A program made the translations under genes and the position numbers. Shown in pieces: positions 1 to 7,215 of a stretch of 22,142 nucleotides of DNA (positions are counted from its first letter, which is position 1; each line of letters begins with the position of its first letter). Location of the stretch: positions 1-22,142 of the forward strand of contig CAJUOT010000045.1 of NCBI GenBank assembly GCA_910588135.1, given 5' to 3'. The stretch comes from an uncultured Oscillospiraceae bacterium. Its GTDB lineage: Bacteria > Bacillota > Clostridia > Oscillospirales > Oscillospiraceae. The notes under the pieces were generated by a model. It saw nothing but the letters and a program-made list of their open reading frames with translations. It was not told the origin of the DNA and ran no database searches.

Positions 1-543
1 GAATAGTGAAACTCGCCGCCCAAATCGAGGATCCCGCTTATACGCGGCGTGAAAGGCGATGAATCCGTCTACAGTACAATAATCTACGATCAGCTCGTCC
101 TGCGTGAATCCCTCCGGCAGCCATTGGGGGATCACGGGGCGGTCGAAGCCGCAGGCCGTCAGCGCCTCTTGGATGTTGGCGTACTCCTCCGGCCCCTCCG
201 GGATGTGGATGTCGTCCTGGCCGGCGTACTGGATCTGCCCCGGCGCGAGGGTTATGACCTCCGCCGTCCACCGGGCCAGCATCCGCCATATATCATAGCC
301 AGCGGCGGCGGTCGCAATGGTGGCCATCATCAAAAGCGCGGCCAGCACCGCCGCCAGCTGCGCAGCCCGCAGCCACCTGTGGCGAACGGGGTGGTCAGCC
401 TGCCGGATCAGTTTTTTCATTTTCCGCTCGAATTCCGGGGAAAAGTCGTGTTCTGACGCCCCCTCCATAAGACCGCCGTACTCCAGACGAGCCACATCCA
501 GCATCACCCGGCGGGCCAGGTCATCTAACGCCTGTTCTGTCAA
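1..543 (-). CDS. Single-pass membrane protein, probable anti-sigma-type partner of the ECF sigma factor (C-terminus outside window)
   Basis: The frame is open for 181 codons from a TTG at 543 to the window edge, so the C-terminus is missing. The TTG is chosen because GGAGAGGAGGG lies 5-7 nt upstream and no ATG has a comparable site. Residues 1-56 are charged and cytoplasmic-like, residues about 57-81 (WLRAAQLAAVLAALLMMATI...) form one membrane helix, and the rest looks extracytoplasmic. This layout, downstream of an ECF sigma gene on the same strand, is common in Clostridia, where the outer part is often a DUF4367-like domain. That domain would lie beyond the edge and cannot be seen. The inferred role is to hold or regulate the sigma factor at the membrane. 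No zinc anti-sigma HxxxCxxC motif is visible. The partner role rests on synteny and topology only. Confidence 0.72.
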   Translation of the reverse strand, partial: MTEQALDDLARRVMLDVARLEYGGLMEGASEHDFSPEFERKMKKLIRQADHPVRHRWLRAAQLAAVLAALLMMATIATAAAGYDIWRMLARWTAEVITLAPGQIQYAGQDDIHIPEGPEEYANIQEALTACGFDRPVIPQWLPEGFTQDELIVDYCTVDGFIAFHAAYKRDPRFGRRVSLF

Positions 544-577
544 ACGAATCCCTCCTCTCCTTAGATCAACACCGGGT

Positions 578-781
578 CTAGCTGTCCGGCAGCCACAAAA
601 TCCCCTCTACTATGATTAACTCAGCGAGAGGCCGGATTCTCACAGTATTTTCAAAAATTTTTTCAAAGAATTTTCTGCGATACTGACAGCACATCTCGTC
701 TTGTATCGGCTTATTGTTTGCGCTTATAAATGTGGTCTCCCCATTTCCATCGACAATATCGTTTTTTTCATGGGTTTTCAT
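578..781 (-). CDS. Possible small protein of 67 residues, doubtful
   Basis: A short frame starts at ATG 781 (MKTHEKNDIVDGNG...) with only a weak GAGAAG upstream and ends with a stop at 578. It lies between the ECF sigma gene and the membrane-protein gene on the same strand. The middle is polar and charged (EMCCQYRRKFFEKIFE) and the C-terminal third is hydrophobic. No family is recognised. The C-terminal third is encoded by one copy of a repeat whose second copy, exactly 210 bp away, is open in the same frame. That fits either an old tandem gene duplication of which only the end of one copy survives, or a non-coding repeat that happens to be open. AT-rich composition unlike the neighbours lowers confidence. 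Confidence 0.3.
   Translation of the reverse strand: MKTHEKNDIVDGNGETTFISANNKPIQDEMCCQYRRKFFEKIFENTVRIRPLAELIIVEGILWLPDS
601..660. repeat. Imperfect 60-bp repeat, copy B
   Basis: An ungapped alignment with 811-870 gives 45 identities in 60 positions at an offset of exactly 210 bp. The best-conserved block is CGGATTCTCACAG (633-645 and 843-855). Copy B keeps only an imperfect version of the hairpin that is clean in copy A. Confidence 0.7.
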
Positions 782-802
782 GGGCGTACTTCTCTCAACA
801 GC

Positions 803-848
803 AAAAATCCGCCCCCTCACGATGCTTAGCGCAGTGAGGAGGCGGATT
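803..848 (-). terminator. Intrinsic terminator after the ECF sigma gene
   Basis: Read on the minus strand, AATCCGCCTCCTCAC pairs with GTGAGGGGGCGGATT: 15 bp with one G-U pair and a 13-nt loop. Five T residues follow immediately. The hairpin starts about 55 nt after the sigma stop codon, so it may cut transcription before the membrane-protein gene and keep that gene at a lower level. Confidence 0.7.
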
Positions 849-870
849 CTCACAGAAACTTCAAAAGTAT
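811..870. repeat. Imperfect 60-bp repeat, copy A
   Basis: This is the partner of 601-660 in direct orientation, 45/60 identical. It contains most of the strong hairpin after the sigma gene. Translated on the minus strand, the two copies give related peptides (VRIRLLTALSIV and VRIRPLAELIIV), so the repeat may be a duplicated coding segment. Confidence 0.7.
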
Positions 871-902
871 CTGAAAACTTGCTCTGCCCTCCGGGCGGAG
901 CA

Positions 903-1433
903 TTACGCATCCAGTAAAAAGCCCTCCCGCTCCACAATATCCCGCAGAAGCTGGCGGCCCCGGCTAATCCGGGTGCTGACCGCTGTTTTGGTCAGGCCCA
1001 GCTTGGCGGCAATCTCCCCGTCCGAGTAGCCCAGCAGCAGTTTCATCTCCATGACCGCCCGGTAGGTTTGGGGCAGCTGGGCAAAGCTGTCCACCAAAGC
1101 GTGGTAGTCGCTGATGGACTCTGACGGTTCGACAAGGCCGTCCTGATCCTCCAGCGGGGCCTCGCCCTTACGCTTCCGCAGCAGGGAGATGGCCTCGTTC
1201 CTGGCGATGACTACGATCTGCGGGGCCAGATCCTCTGCGGAGGTGTTCTGGAACCTGGAAAACTTCCTGATAATCCGCAAGAAAGCGTTATGCACCGCAT
1301 CCTCTGCGTCCTGGCAGTTGTGCAGGACACTGTTCGCTACATGATACATGAGGCTGCGGTATTTCAGATATATCTGCTCAAACCGAACCTTTTCCTCCGG
1401 CGTATCGAGCATTTGCAGATAGTAGATTAGCAT
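903..1433 (-). CDS. ECF-type RNA polymerase sigma-70 family factor
   Basis: The protein has 176 residues, normal for a two-domain ECF sigma factor. Region 2 is at about residues 20-60 (EDAVHNAFLRIIRKF, the core- and -10-binding helix pair). Region 4 is at about 120-170, with a helix-turn-helix in GYSDGEIAAKLGLTKTAVST followed by RISRGRQLL for -35 recognition. The acidic linker between the domains is short. The ATG at 1433 has a strong AGGAGGT seven bases upstream. The gene is followed by a terminator and then the membrane-protein gene at 543, a usual ECF/regulator arrangement. No typical ECF autoregulatory promoter was identified upstream, and the target genes are unknown. Confidence 0.9.
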   Translation of the reverse strand: MLIYYLQMLDTPEEKVRFEQIYLKYRSLMYHVANSVLHNCQDAEDAVHNAFLRIIRKFSRFQNTSAEDLAPQIVVIARNEAISLLRKRKGEAPLEDQDGLVEPSESISDYHALVDSFAQLPQTYRAVMEMKLLLGYSDGEIAAKLGLTKTAVSTRISRGRQLLRDIVEREGFLLDA

Positions 1434-1781
1434 CGCTTGTACCTCCTGCGCGCAAGGGCGGGTATGGCGTCAGATATGAAACCTCTTGTTTACTATCGGC
1501 AAATGGTGTAAAAAATTAAGTTTTTAATGGATAAGGGAGCTATGAGCCTTTATTCTTTACGCTTCGGAGGCCGATTTCAAGCGAGGTCTTGCCTCATGCA
1601 TCGAATTTTTAACCAAAACGACCGCATCGCACATTGAGAAACCAAGCACCATACCAAGAGGAACTGTTCATGTGGGACAGCCGATAGGGGAATCAAAGTG
1701 ATGTCAGTAAGGTTCGAATCCTTTCATTTGCACGTTTTGAATTCTAATGTTCTTGACCAGTGAAACAGGCACCTGTCGTTG

Positions 1782-1814
1782 AAAAACCTGTAGCCCTTGA
1801 AATATACGGGCTAC
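1782..1814 (-). terminator. Intrinsic terminator at the end of the long minus-strand operon
   Basis: On the minus strand, GTAGCCC and GGGCTAC form a 7-bp stem around an 11-nt loop, followed by AGG and five T residues. It is the second of two tandem hairpins after the last gene. Confidence 0.65.
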
Positions 1815-1822
1815 GGACAAAG

Positions 1823-1881
1823 AACAACCCTGCCTAATCCGAACATCTGACAACAATTTGTTCAGACTTGGCAGGGTCGTT
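1823..1881 (-). terminator. Long RNA hairpin just after the last operon gene
   Basis: Arms of 22 bases (1823-1844 and 1860-1881) pair with four differences around a 15-nt loop. Three of the four become G-U pairs only in RNA copied from the minus strand; the fourth is A-A. This points to an RNA structure of the operon transcript. It begins 11 bases after the last stop codon and is followed by a short U-rich run, so it may act as a first terminator or a barrier to 3' exonucleases. Confidence 0.6.
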
Positions 1882-1891
1882 CACGCCCGCC

Positions 1892-2455
1892 TCAAAACTC
1901 CAACAGCAGCCCCACTACCGCCGCGCACCCAATGTACACCGCCGGGTGGAGCTTGAAACGCCGGATGGCCGCAAACGCCAGTCCAAAGCACAGGAGCTTT
2001 TTGAAATCAAACAGATCTACCAGAATCCCTGTTTCCCGGTAAATATCCATTTGGAGCATACAGCTCTGGACCACCCCCAGCCCTGCCGCGGCGATCAATC
2101 CAGTAACGGCAGGGCGCAGGCCATAAAAGACATCGCCGGCCAGCCGGCTGCCCCGGAACCGCTCTAAGTACCGGGAGACCGTTAAAACGATGACCAGGGA
2201 TGGCACAATAGTGCCCAGCGTGGCTACCACTCCCCCCAGCAGTCCCGCCACATTGCACCCCACATATGTAGCCATATTGATTCCGATGGGGCCCGGGGTG
2301 GACTCGGAAACGGCGACCATATCGGTAATCAGGCTCTGTGGAAACCATCCGCTGCGCTCCGACAGACGCTGGAGAAATGGCAGGGTGGCCATCCCTCCGC
2401 CTACGGCAAACAGCCCGATTTTAAAAAACTCCCAGAACAGCCGCACATAAATCAT
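1892..2455 (-). CDS. Chromate-transporter-family (CHR) half-size membrane protein, second subunit
   Basis: The 187-residue protein matches the short-chain CHR family, in which two half-size proteins pair. Family hallmarks are GLFAVGGGMATLPFL near residues 14-28 and STPGPIGINMATYVG near residues 52-66, followed by several membrane helices. ATG 2455 overlaps the stop of the preceding CHR gene as ATGA, which indicates translational coupling. Known CHR proteins move chromate, but many bacterial pairs have no proven substrate. Placement at the tail of a sugar-catabolic operon makes an organic or sulfate-like anion possible. That is inference. It is the last gene before the operon's terminal hairpins. 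Confidence 0.88.
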   Translation of the reverse strand: MIYVRLFWEFFKIGLFAVGGGMATLPFLQRLSERSGWFPQSLITDMVAVSESTPGPIGINMATYVGCNVAGLLGGVVATLGTIVPSLVIVLTVSRYLERFRGSRLAGDVFYGLRPAVTGLIAAAGLGVVQSCMLQMDIYRETGILVDLFDFKKLLCFGLAFAAIRRFKLHPAVYIGCAAVVGLLLEF

Positions 2456-3018
2456 TTTTCATCCTCCTGCTCCTGCCCCTGCCCGCGCCTGACCCGGGCA
2501 GCCGTTATCCCCAGCAGGGCGCAGGCGGCCACCAGCAGGATGGGGGAGATATCTGTGAACAGACTCAGCCCCATTGCCCCCAGGCACAGCAAAACTCCCA
2601 AGCCGTCCTTGACCCCCTTTTTCCACATACCTATTACCGCGTCCAAAATCAACGCTGCCACGCATACCGAAATTCCTGACAGGGCGCGCCGGACATACGG
2701 ATTGTCCTGGAACCCCGCCAGCAGGAACACAATGGCCGAGATGATGATCACACAGGGGGAGACAATGCCCAGCGCGGCCGCAGCCGCCCCGCCTGTCCCC
2801 CGCCGGCGGCAACCCACAAATACCGATACGTTCACCGCGATGATCCCAGGCAGCCCCTGGCTCAGAGCATAAAGATCCATCACGTCCTCCTCGTCCAGCC
2901 ATTCCCGGCCCTGCACCAGCTCCCGGCGCAGGATGGGCAGCATGGCATATCCGCCGCCAAAGGTAACGGCACCTATGCGGAAAAACAAAATGTAGAGTTC
3001 TGCCAATTCAGCTAACAC
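2452..3018 (-). CDS. Chromate-transporter-family (CHR) half-size membrane protein, first subunit
   Basis: The 188-residue protein is the N-half type of short-chain CHR transporter: GAVTFGGGYAMLPILRREL at about residues 17-35, then SQGLPGIIAVNVSVFVGC, which corresponds to the TPGPxxxN motif with LPG in place of TPG. Four to six hydrophobic segments follow and the C-terminus is a charged Q/E-rich tail. The chosen GTG start at 3018 has GGGGGAA about ten bases upstream. The gene lies 36 bp after the ROK-like gene and overlaps its partner by 4 bp. Together the two halves would form one transporter. The substrate is not evident. Confidence 0.88.
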   Translation of the reverse strand: MLAELAELYILFFRIGAVTFGGGYAMLPILRRELVQGREWLDEEDVMDLYALSQGLPGIIAVNVSVFVGCRRRGTGGAAAAALGIVSPCVIIISAIVFLLAGFQDNPYVRRALSGISVCVAALILDAVIGMWKKGVKDGLGVLLCLGAMGLSLFTDISPILLVAACALLGITAARVRRGQGQEQEDEK

Positions 3019-3054
3019 TGCAGCGATTCCCCCTTACCTTGATTTGCGCGGGTT

Positions 3055-4002
3055 TCAAATACACAGGCAGGCGGCACCCAGCACGTCTATGTATTCCGGA
3101 TCCAGTACAGATCTGGAAATATCCCGCAGCGTCCCGATGGAGGACACAAACCCGTTGGCATAGACATAGCGCTTTACCTGTCCCACCAGCCACTCGCTCT
3201 TGCTCAATGGGCCGGAAAGGATGATATACCCCGGGTTGAGCAGGTTCATGCTGTTCACCACCCCCGTGCCCACTGCCCGGACCACCCTCATGCCTACCTT
3301 TCGGGCCAGCTCCTCGCCCTGTTCCGCGCAGCGCAGGATTTCTTCCGCCGTCAGCTTGCCCTCCCGCTCCAATCCCACCAGGGGCGAGGTGGGGTAGCGG
3401 GACAATAGCAGCCGGGTTTCCCGGAGCAGCGCGTCAACCGACGCAATCCCCTCCAGGCAGCCCTGGTAGCCGCACTCACACCGCCTGCCCCCTGTCTCTA
3501 CCGACATATGGCCGATCTCCCCGGCGCAGTTGGCGATGCCTCGGATCAGCCGTCCGTTGGCCACGATTCCCATGGCCACCCCGTCCCCCAGCCCCAGGTA
3601 CAGGAAATCCTCGCAGATCCGTCCCATGCCGAAGTACAGCTCCGCCAGAGCTGCGGCGTTAATATCATTGTCGATGTACACCGGCACACCCATCTGTTGG
3701 CTCAACGGCATGGCCACCGGCAGGGCGGTATCCACCCCCAGGTCCAGGCTACGCATCCACACACCCTGGGACGGGTTGATATACCCCGGCAGCCCAACGC
3801 CTACCGCTTCCACGTCCAGTCCTCCCCGCGCTTGGCAGTAAGCCGCCACCGCCTCCTGCAGCCGATGCACCACCGCCGCGCCCGTGCATGCCTCCAGGGG
3901 GTAGTCCGCCATCTCCCGCAGAACGCCGTCCCGCTTGGCCACCCCAATGCGTACTCGTGTGCGGCTGCAATTCACACCAAGAAAAAACCGCTCTCCACCC
4001 AC
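3055..4002 (-). CDS. ROK-family protein with degenerate ATP-binding motifs, probable sugar sensor rather than kinase
   Basis: The 315-residue protein has a full ROK fold. The zinc motif CECGYQGCLE is intact, as are AGEIGHM and DNDINAAALAE with the normally catalytic Asp. The two phosphate-binding motifs are altered: the usual DxGGT near the N-terminus is NCSRT (residues 11-15), and the usual GTGIGGG is GDGVAMG. This resembles the effector domain of NagC/XylR-type repressors, but there is no N-terminal DNA-binding domain and no room for one, because the AraC gene ends 3 bp upstream. The GTG start at 4002 has GGAGG eight bases upstream. A likely role is binding a sugar or sugar phosphate as a regulatory partner. 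Residual kinase activity cannot be excluded. Confidence 0.85.
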   Translation of the reverse strand: MGGERFFLGVNCSRTRVRIGVAKRDGVLREMADYPLEACTGAAVVHRLQEAVAAYCQARGGLDVEAVGVGLPGYINPSQGVWMRSLDLGVDTALPVAMPLSQQMGVPVYIDNDINAAALAELYFGMGRICEDFLYLGLGDGVAMGIVANGRLIRGIANCAGEIGHMSVETGGRRCECGYQGCLEGIASVDALLRETRLLLSRYPTSPLVGLEREGKLTAEEILRCAEQGEELARKVGMRVVRAVGTGVVNSMNLLNPGYIILSGPLSKSEWLVGQVKRYVYANGFVSSIGTLRDISRSVLDPEYIDVLGAACLCI

Positions 4003-4005
4003 AGC

Positions 4006-4878
4006 TTATTCCTCCATTTCCCCGTGATGGTCCAGCAGATTGTCGCTGATCCGATCCCGCCGCCGGTACTCCCGCGGTGAGATACCACAGCTTTTTTTGA
4101 ACACGGTATAGAAATAGTTCCCGCTTTTGAAGCCCAGCCGGCTGGATATCTCACCGATGTCCAGATCGCTGGTAATCAGAAGACGCTGCGCCGCCTGGAG
4201 CCTCCGCTGGGTAATAAATCGGGTGATATTGACGCCCACCTTGCTTTTAAACTGCCGGCTCAAATAGGATGGACTCACCCAGAACTGGCGGGCCAAGCTG
4301 TTGAGCCGGATGTCTTCCTGGTAGTGCTCGTTGATATAGGCGATCACATTTTTTATGAGCCGGGAACGCTCCGTCTCGCCGCGCTCCTCTTGCCCGTCCC
4401 CGGCGCCACCCCCCAGCATCCGGCATAGTTCAATGAGCAGCAGCTCCATCACCGCCATCTGATAGCATCCTGTAAAGGGGTCCTCCGCCGAACCTTCCAG
4501 CAGATTCCCCACCAGCCACTCCAAACGCCCCTGGCCTTCCCCCTCCGGACGCAGCACCCTGCCCCGCGCCGCGAGCTCTGCCAGCTGCCGCGCCGCGCCG
4601 CAGCCCCTGTCCCGCAGACGCGACAACACCTCAGGGAATAGCCGCCACACCGCAACCCAGGCGCTTCCCCCCTCCGGCAGAATCCGGTAGGCCGCGCCAC
4701 GGGGGATCAACGCCACATCACCCCGGCCGCAGCGGTGCCGTACACCGCCCATGCACAGCAAGGCCGCTCCTTCCACGCAGACGGCAATCAGGAACTCCCC
4801 GCTGCACTCTTCCTGCTGGAGTCCGCCGTCCACCAGACGCATATCCGGACAGAGATTCACATCTTCATTGTTGAGCAT
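4006..4878 (-). CDS. AraC-family transcriptional regulator
   Basis: The protein has 290 residues. The N-terminal half (about 1-150) is a cupin-like sensor domain (GGVRHRCGRGDVALIPRGAA). The C-terminal 100 residues hold the two AraC helix-turn-helix motifs: IRLNSLARQFWVSPSYLSRQ, then the second around DIGEISSRLGFKSGNYFY with FKKSCGISPREYRR. ATG 4878 has GGGAGGG about six bases upstream. It is co-transcribed inside the operon, 31 bp after a dehydrogenase gene and 3 bp before the ROK-like gene. It is probably the operon's own activator, responding to the transported compound. A weak GTC-N6-GAC repeat upstream of the operon promoter could be a site but is not strong evidence. Confidence 0.93.
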   Translation of the reverse strand: MLNNEDVNLCPDMRLVDGGLQQEECSGEFLIAVCVEGAALLCMGGVRHRCGRGDVALIPRGAAYRILPEGGSAWVAVWRLFPEVLSRLRDRGCGAARQLAELAARGRVLRPEGEGQGRLEWLVGNLLEGSAEDPFTGCYQMAVMELLLIELCRMLGGGAGDGQEERGETERSRLIKNVIAYINEHYQEDIRLNSLARQFWVSPSYLSRQFKSKVGVNITRFITQRRLQAAQRLLITSDLDIGEISSRLGFKSGNYFYTVFKKSCGISPREYRRRDRISDNLLDHHGEMEE

Positions 4879-4909
4879 GGTTTTCCCTCCCCCGCCGGGG
4901 CTGTTTCCG

Positions 4910-6133
4910 TCACCCCTCCCGCCGATAGGGTCGGGTCAGATTCAGGGCAATCCCGTCGCTAATTTGCAGCATATCCCCTGAACCATCGTCAAAGCGCAGG
5001 CAGTAAGGTTCCACTTCGTCCAAATCCACTGTCCTGCGCCCCATGAGCTGGGACATCTGGGCTCCGGTGATAATCTGCGCCGCCGTAGCCCCAACCTGCG
5101 CGTCGATCATGGACGGCACGCCTTGCCGGATGCTGCGCAGGAAGTTCCATATCTCATCCCGGAAGGAGAGGGTCTCGGAACGGTAGCTCTGGATGGGAAT
5201 CCGCCGCTCACCGCCGGCAAACCGGTGCACCACCAGATATTCCCTGTCCTTTTCATCAAAGCAGCTTGTCAGCCATCCCTGGGTTCCATCCACGCGGATG
5301 TACCCGTGGGTGTCGCTGGCATTCTCCGCCAAATCCGGCCAAGACCAGGTGGCCTCCAGCACTGCTGTGATGAAATCCCCGTTGGCCGGGTTCTCAAAAA
5401 GGATTTTGAAATGCGCGTCATCGTCGGTTTCGATCTCCCGCAGCCGCCCGCGGATAAATCGCGTGCGCTCCTTCACCCGTATGTCAATGGCCCGAACCCG
5501 GCGGGGGATTTTGTCGAAGCCCAGCAGGAACCACGCCCCCATCACCGCGTGAGAGCCGTAGTCCAGAATAGCCCCGCCGCCGGACATAGGGTCAAAAAAC
5601 CAGTCATTCCGATCCGACGAAGGCGTGCCCCGCGTGAGCGTCAGGCTGGTTATCTCCCCGATCTCCCCACAGGCCAGCACATTGCGGATATGCTGATACC
5701 GGGGAAGAAACACATTGTCATCGTTGAGCTGGTAAAGCGCCTTTGTTCCCTGAGCCGCCTGCGCCAAGCGCTTTGCCTCCAAGTAGTTGCGGGCGATGGG
5801 CTTTTCCGACATGGCGTGAACCCCCGCCTCCAGGGCCCGCTGCGCATACCACGCGTGGTACCGGGTGGGTGTGCAGATATCCACCACGTCCGACAGCCCT
5901 AACAGCTCCTCGAAACTGTCACACACCCTTACCTCCCAGTCTGGTTCGGCGCCAGCCTGGGCCATCTGCTCCAGATAGTTCTGGCGCGTGGTTTCCGCAG
6001 TCTCCTTTCTGGGGCTGTAAAGGGCTGTCAACGCCACCTCCTCCCTCAGCTCCACATAGGCCGGTACGTGGGCTGCGTTGGCAATCATTCCCCCGCCGAT
6101 GCAGCCGAGGCGCAGCTTTCCATTCAACTCCAT
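4910..6133 (-). CDS. Gfo/Idh/MocA-family NAD(P)-dependent oxidoreductase
   Basis: The 407-residue protein begins with a Rossmann fold (LRLGCIGGGMIANAAHVPAY, residues about 7-26). It has the nicotinamide-site motif SEKPIA and a GGGAILDYGSHAVMGAW helix carrying the usual catalytic His. The C-terminal sheet domain is longer than average for the family. ATG 6133 is preferred over the in-frame upstream start at 6151 because AGAGGAGA precedes it by about six bases. It starts 15 bp after the SIS gene. Family members oxidise or reduce hydroxyl groups of sugars and cyclitols, sometimes at C3 of a glycoside. The substrate here is unknown. It is one of three apparently functional paralogues in the operon, so stepwise or reversible oxidation is likely. 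Confidence 0.92.
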   Translation of the reverse strand: MELNGKLRLGCIGGGMIANAAHVPAYVELREEVALTALYSPRKETAETTRQNYLEQMAQAGAEPDWEVRVCDSFEELLGLSDVVDICTPTRYHAWYAQRALEAGVHAMSEKPIARNYLEAKRLAQAAQGTKALYQLNDDNVFLPRYQHIRNVLACGEIGEITSLTLTRGTPSSDRNDWFFDPMSGGGAILDYGSHAVMGAWFLLGFDKIPRRVRAIDIRVKERTRFIRGRLREIETDDDAHFKILFENPANGDFITAVLEATWSWPDLAENASDTHGYIRVDGTQGWLTSCFDEKDREYLVVHRFAGGERRIPIQSYRSETLSFRDEIWNFLRSIRQGVPSMIDAQVGATAAQIITGAQMSQLMGRRTVDLDEVEPYCLRFDDGSGDMLQISDGIALNLTRPYRREG

Positions 6134-6147
6134 TTGGATTTCTCCTC

Positions 6148-7215
6148 TCATGGGATTTTAAAGGATTTTGTCCCCATTTTTTCGTGGAACAAGGGATATC
6201 TTGGCACATCACAGTCGATTTTACGGGCCTCGGAACAGCAATTGCTCAGCGCCTGGAAAAAGGCCAGCCAGGACAGAGCCCCCGCCGTCCCCCTTGCTCC
6301 GGGGATATTCCATATCCACTCCGCCTCATCGTTCAGCCCTAACGCCCAGCACGCCGCGCCCTGCTCCAAGGCAAAGCGGTATAGCGTTTCCATCCGTTCC
6401 CGCACCCCGTCTTCCGGAAACAGGTAGAATATCCGTCGCCCAGGGCCCAGCGTATAATGTCCCCCGTGCATATACTCCTCAAATTCCCAAGCATAGGCCG
6501 GCGACCAGCAGGTCTCCAGCATTTTCAGGGCACACTCCCGGGCCACGCCGATCTGTCCCGGCCCGGCCAGCAGCATCCACTCCGGGGCTCTCACAAGCTC
6601 CTGTCCATGCACCCGGAAGAATCGCTCCCCCTCCCGGGCCGCCTCGGCCACACAGCCGCATACCCGCTCCCACTCCCGCAGGTGGGCCTCAAATGCTTCA
6701 TCGTCCAGCCGGCCTGCCCTGTGCCCCAGCTCCAACAGCAGCAGCCCCAGCGTCATCACCGTGGCCAGCACCCCCTTCGACTTGGGGCCGATCACTTCTT
6801 CTCCGCACAGCACGGGAACCGTCAGCTCTGCCGCCTGGGCGGCGGGGGATTGGGCGCACGCTGTCAGCGCCACTACCATCCCCCCCGCTTCCCGCGCCCG
6901 CTGAATCAGCCCTAGGGTGGAATTACTGGTCCCTGACTGGGAAATAGCAAAATACAGCCCATCCCTGGAAAATTCCTTCTGCTCCGCCATGGTGGACGTC
7001 AGGCATTCCACCCGGACGCCCAAAGCCTCCTGGGCCAGCCCTGCGCACACCAACCCGCAATGCCAAGAGCTTCCAGAGCCCAAGAAGAACACCTGCTCCA
7101 CCGGCCTGTCTGCCGTGAACCGCAGCAGCGGCTCAGACAGCTCTCGCCGCGCAGCCAATATCCGTTTCAGCATCTCCGGCTCCTGCCGGATATATTCAGC
7201 ATACATCTTCCCCAT
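6148..7215 (-). CDS. SIS-domain sugar-phosphate isomerase/deglycase-like protein
   Basis: The 355-residue protein has two SIS domains. The first has FFLGSGSSWHCG (about residues 43-54) and FAISQSGTSNSTLG, which bind the sugar phosphate. The second includes LLAGPGQIGVARECALKMLE and WEFEEYMHGGHY, where GlmS/FrlB-type proteins carry the catalytic Glu. The length fits stand-alone GlmS-isomerase-like or fructoselysine-6-phosphate-deglycase-like (FrlB/AgaS-type) enzymes. There is no glutamine amidotransferase domain. ATG 7215 has GGAGGAGGGA five to ten bases upstream and overlaps the ROK kinase gene by 20 bp. Together with the kinase it suggests release or isomerisation of an amino group on a phosphorylated sugar. 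The exact reaction is inferred. Confidence 0.88.
   Translation of the reverse strand: MGKMYAEYIRQEPEMLKRILAARRELSEPLLRFTADRPVEQVFFLGSGSSWHCGLVCAGLAQEALGVRVECLTSTMAEQKEFSRDGLYFAISQSGTSNSTLGLIQRAREAGGMVVALTACAQSPAAQAAELTVPVLCGEEVIGPKSKGVLATVMTLGLLLLELGHRAGRLDDEAFEAHLREWERVCGCVAEAAREGERFFRVHGQELVRAPEWMLLAGPGQIGVARECALKMLETCWSPAYAWEFEEYMHGGHYTLGPGRRIFYLFPEDGVRERMETLYRFALEQGAACWALGLNDEAEWIWNIPGARGTAGALSWLAFFQALSNCCSEARKIDCDVPRYPLFHEKMGTKSFKIP

Larger units (their letters stand above)
1434..1891. other. Gene-poor AT-richer intergenic stretch
   Basis: These 458 bases lie between the start of the ECF sigma gene and the end of the long sugar operon. The right half holds two hairpins listed separately. 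At about 1708-1730 there is a tRNA T-arm-like segment (AAGGTTCGAATCCTT) with no matching 5' acceptor strand or anticodon arm upstream. A small hairpin GAGG-TCTTG-CCTC lies near 1583-1595. No protein-coding frame with a convincing ribosome site was found. Confidence 0.6.

Noticed and set aside
1530..1640. Short plus-strand frame starting at an ATG near 1529
   Set aside because: It has no homology by eye, ends after about 36 codons and has no convincing ribosome site.
1540..1732. Complete tRNA gene
   Set aside because: Only a T-arm-like segment is present. No complementary 5' acceptor strand, D-arm or anticodon arm could be placed within 100 bases upstream.
5123..5902. Plus-strand open frame of 259 codons across a dehydrogenase gene
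   Set aside because: It is antisense to an intact Gfo/Idh/MocA gene, with Pro/Arg/His-rich composition and no motif.
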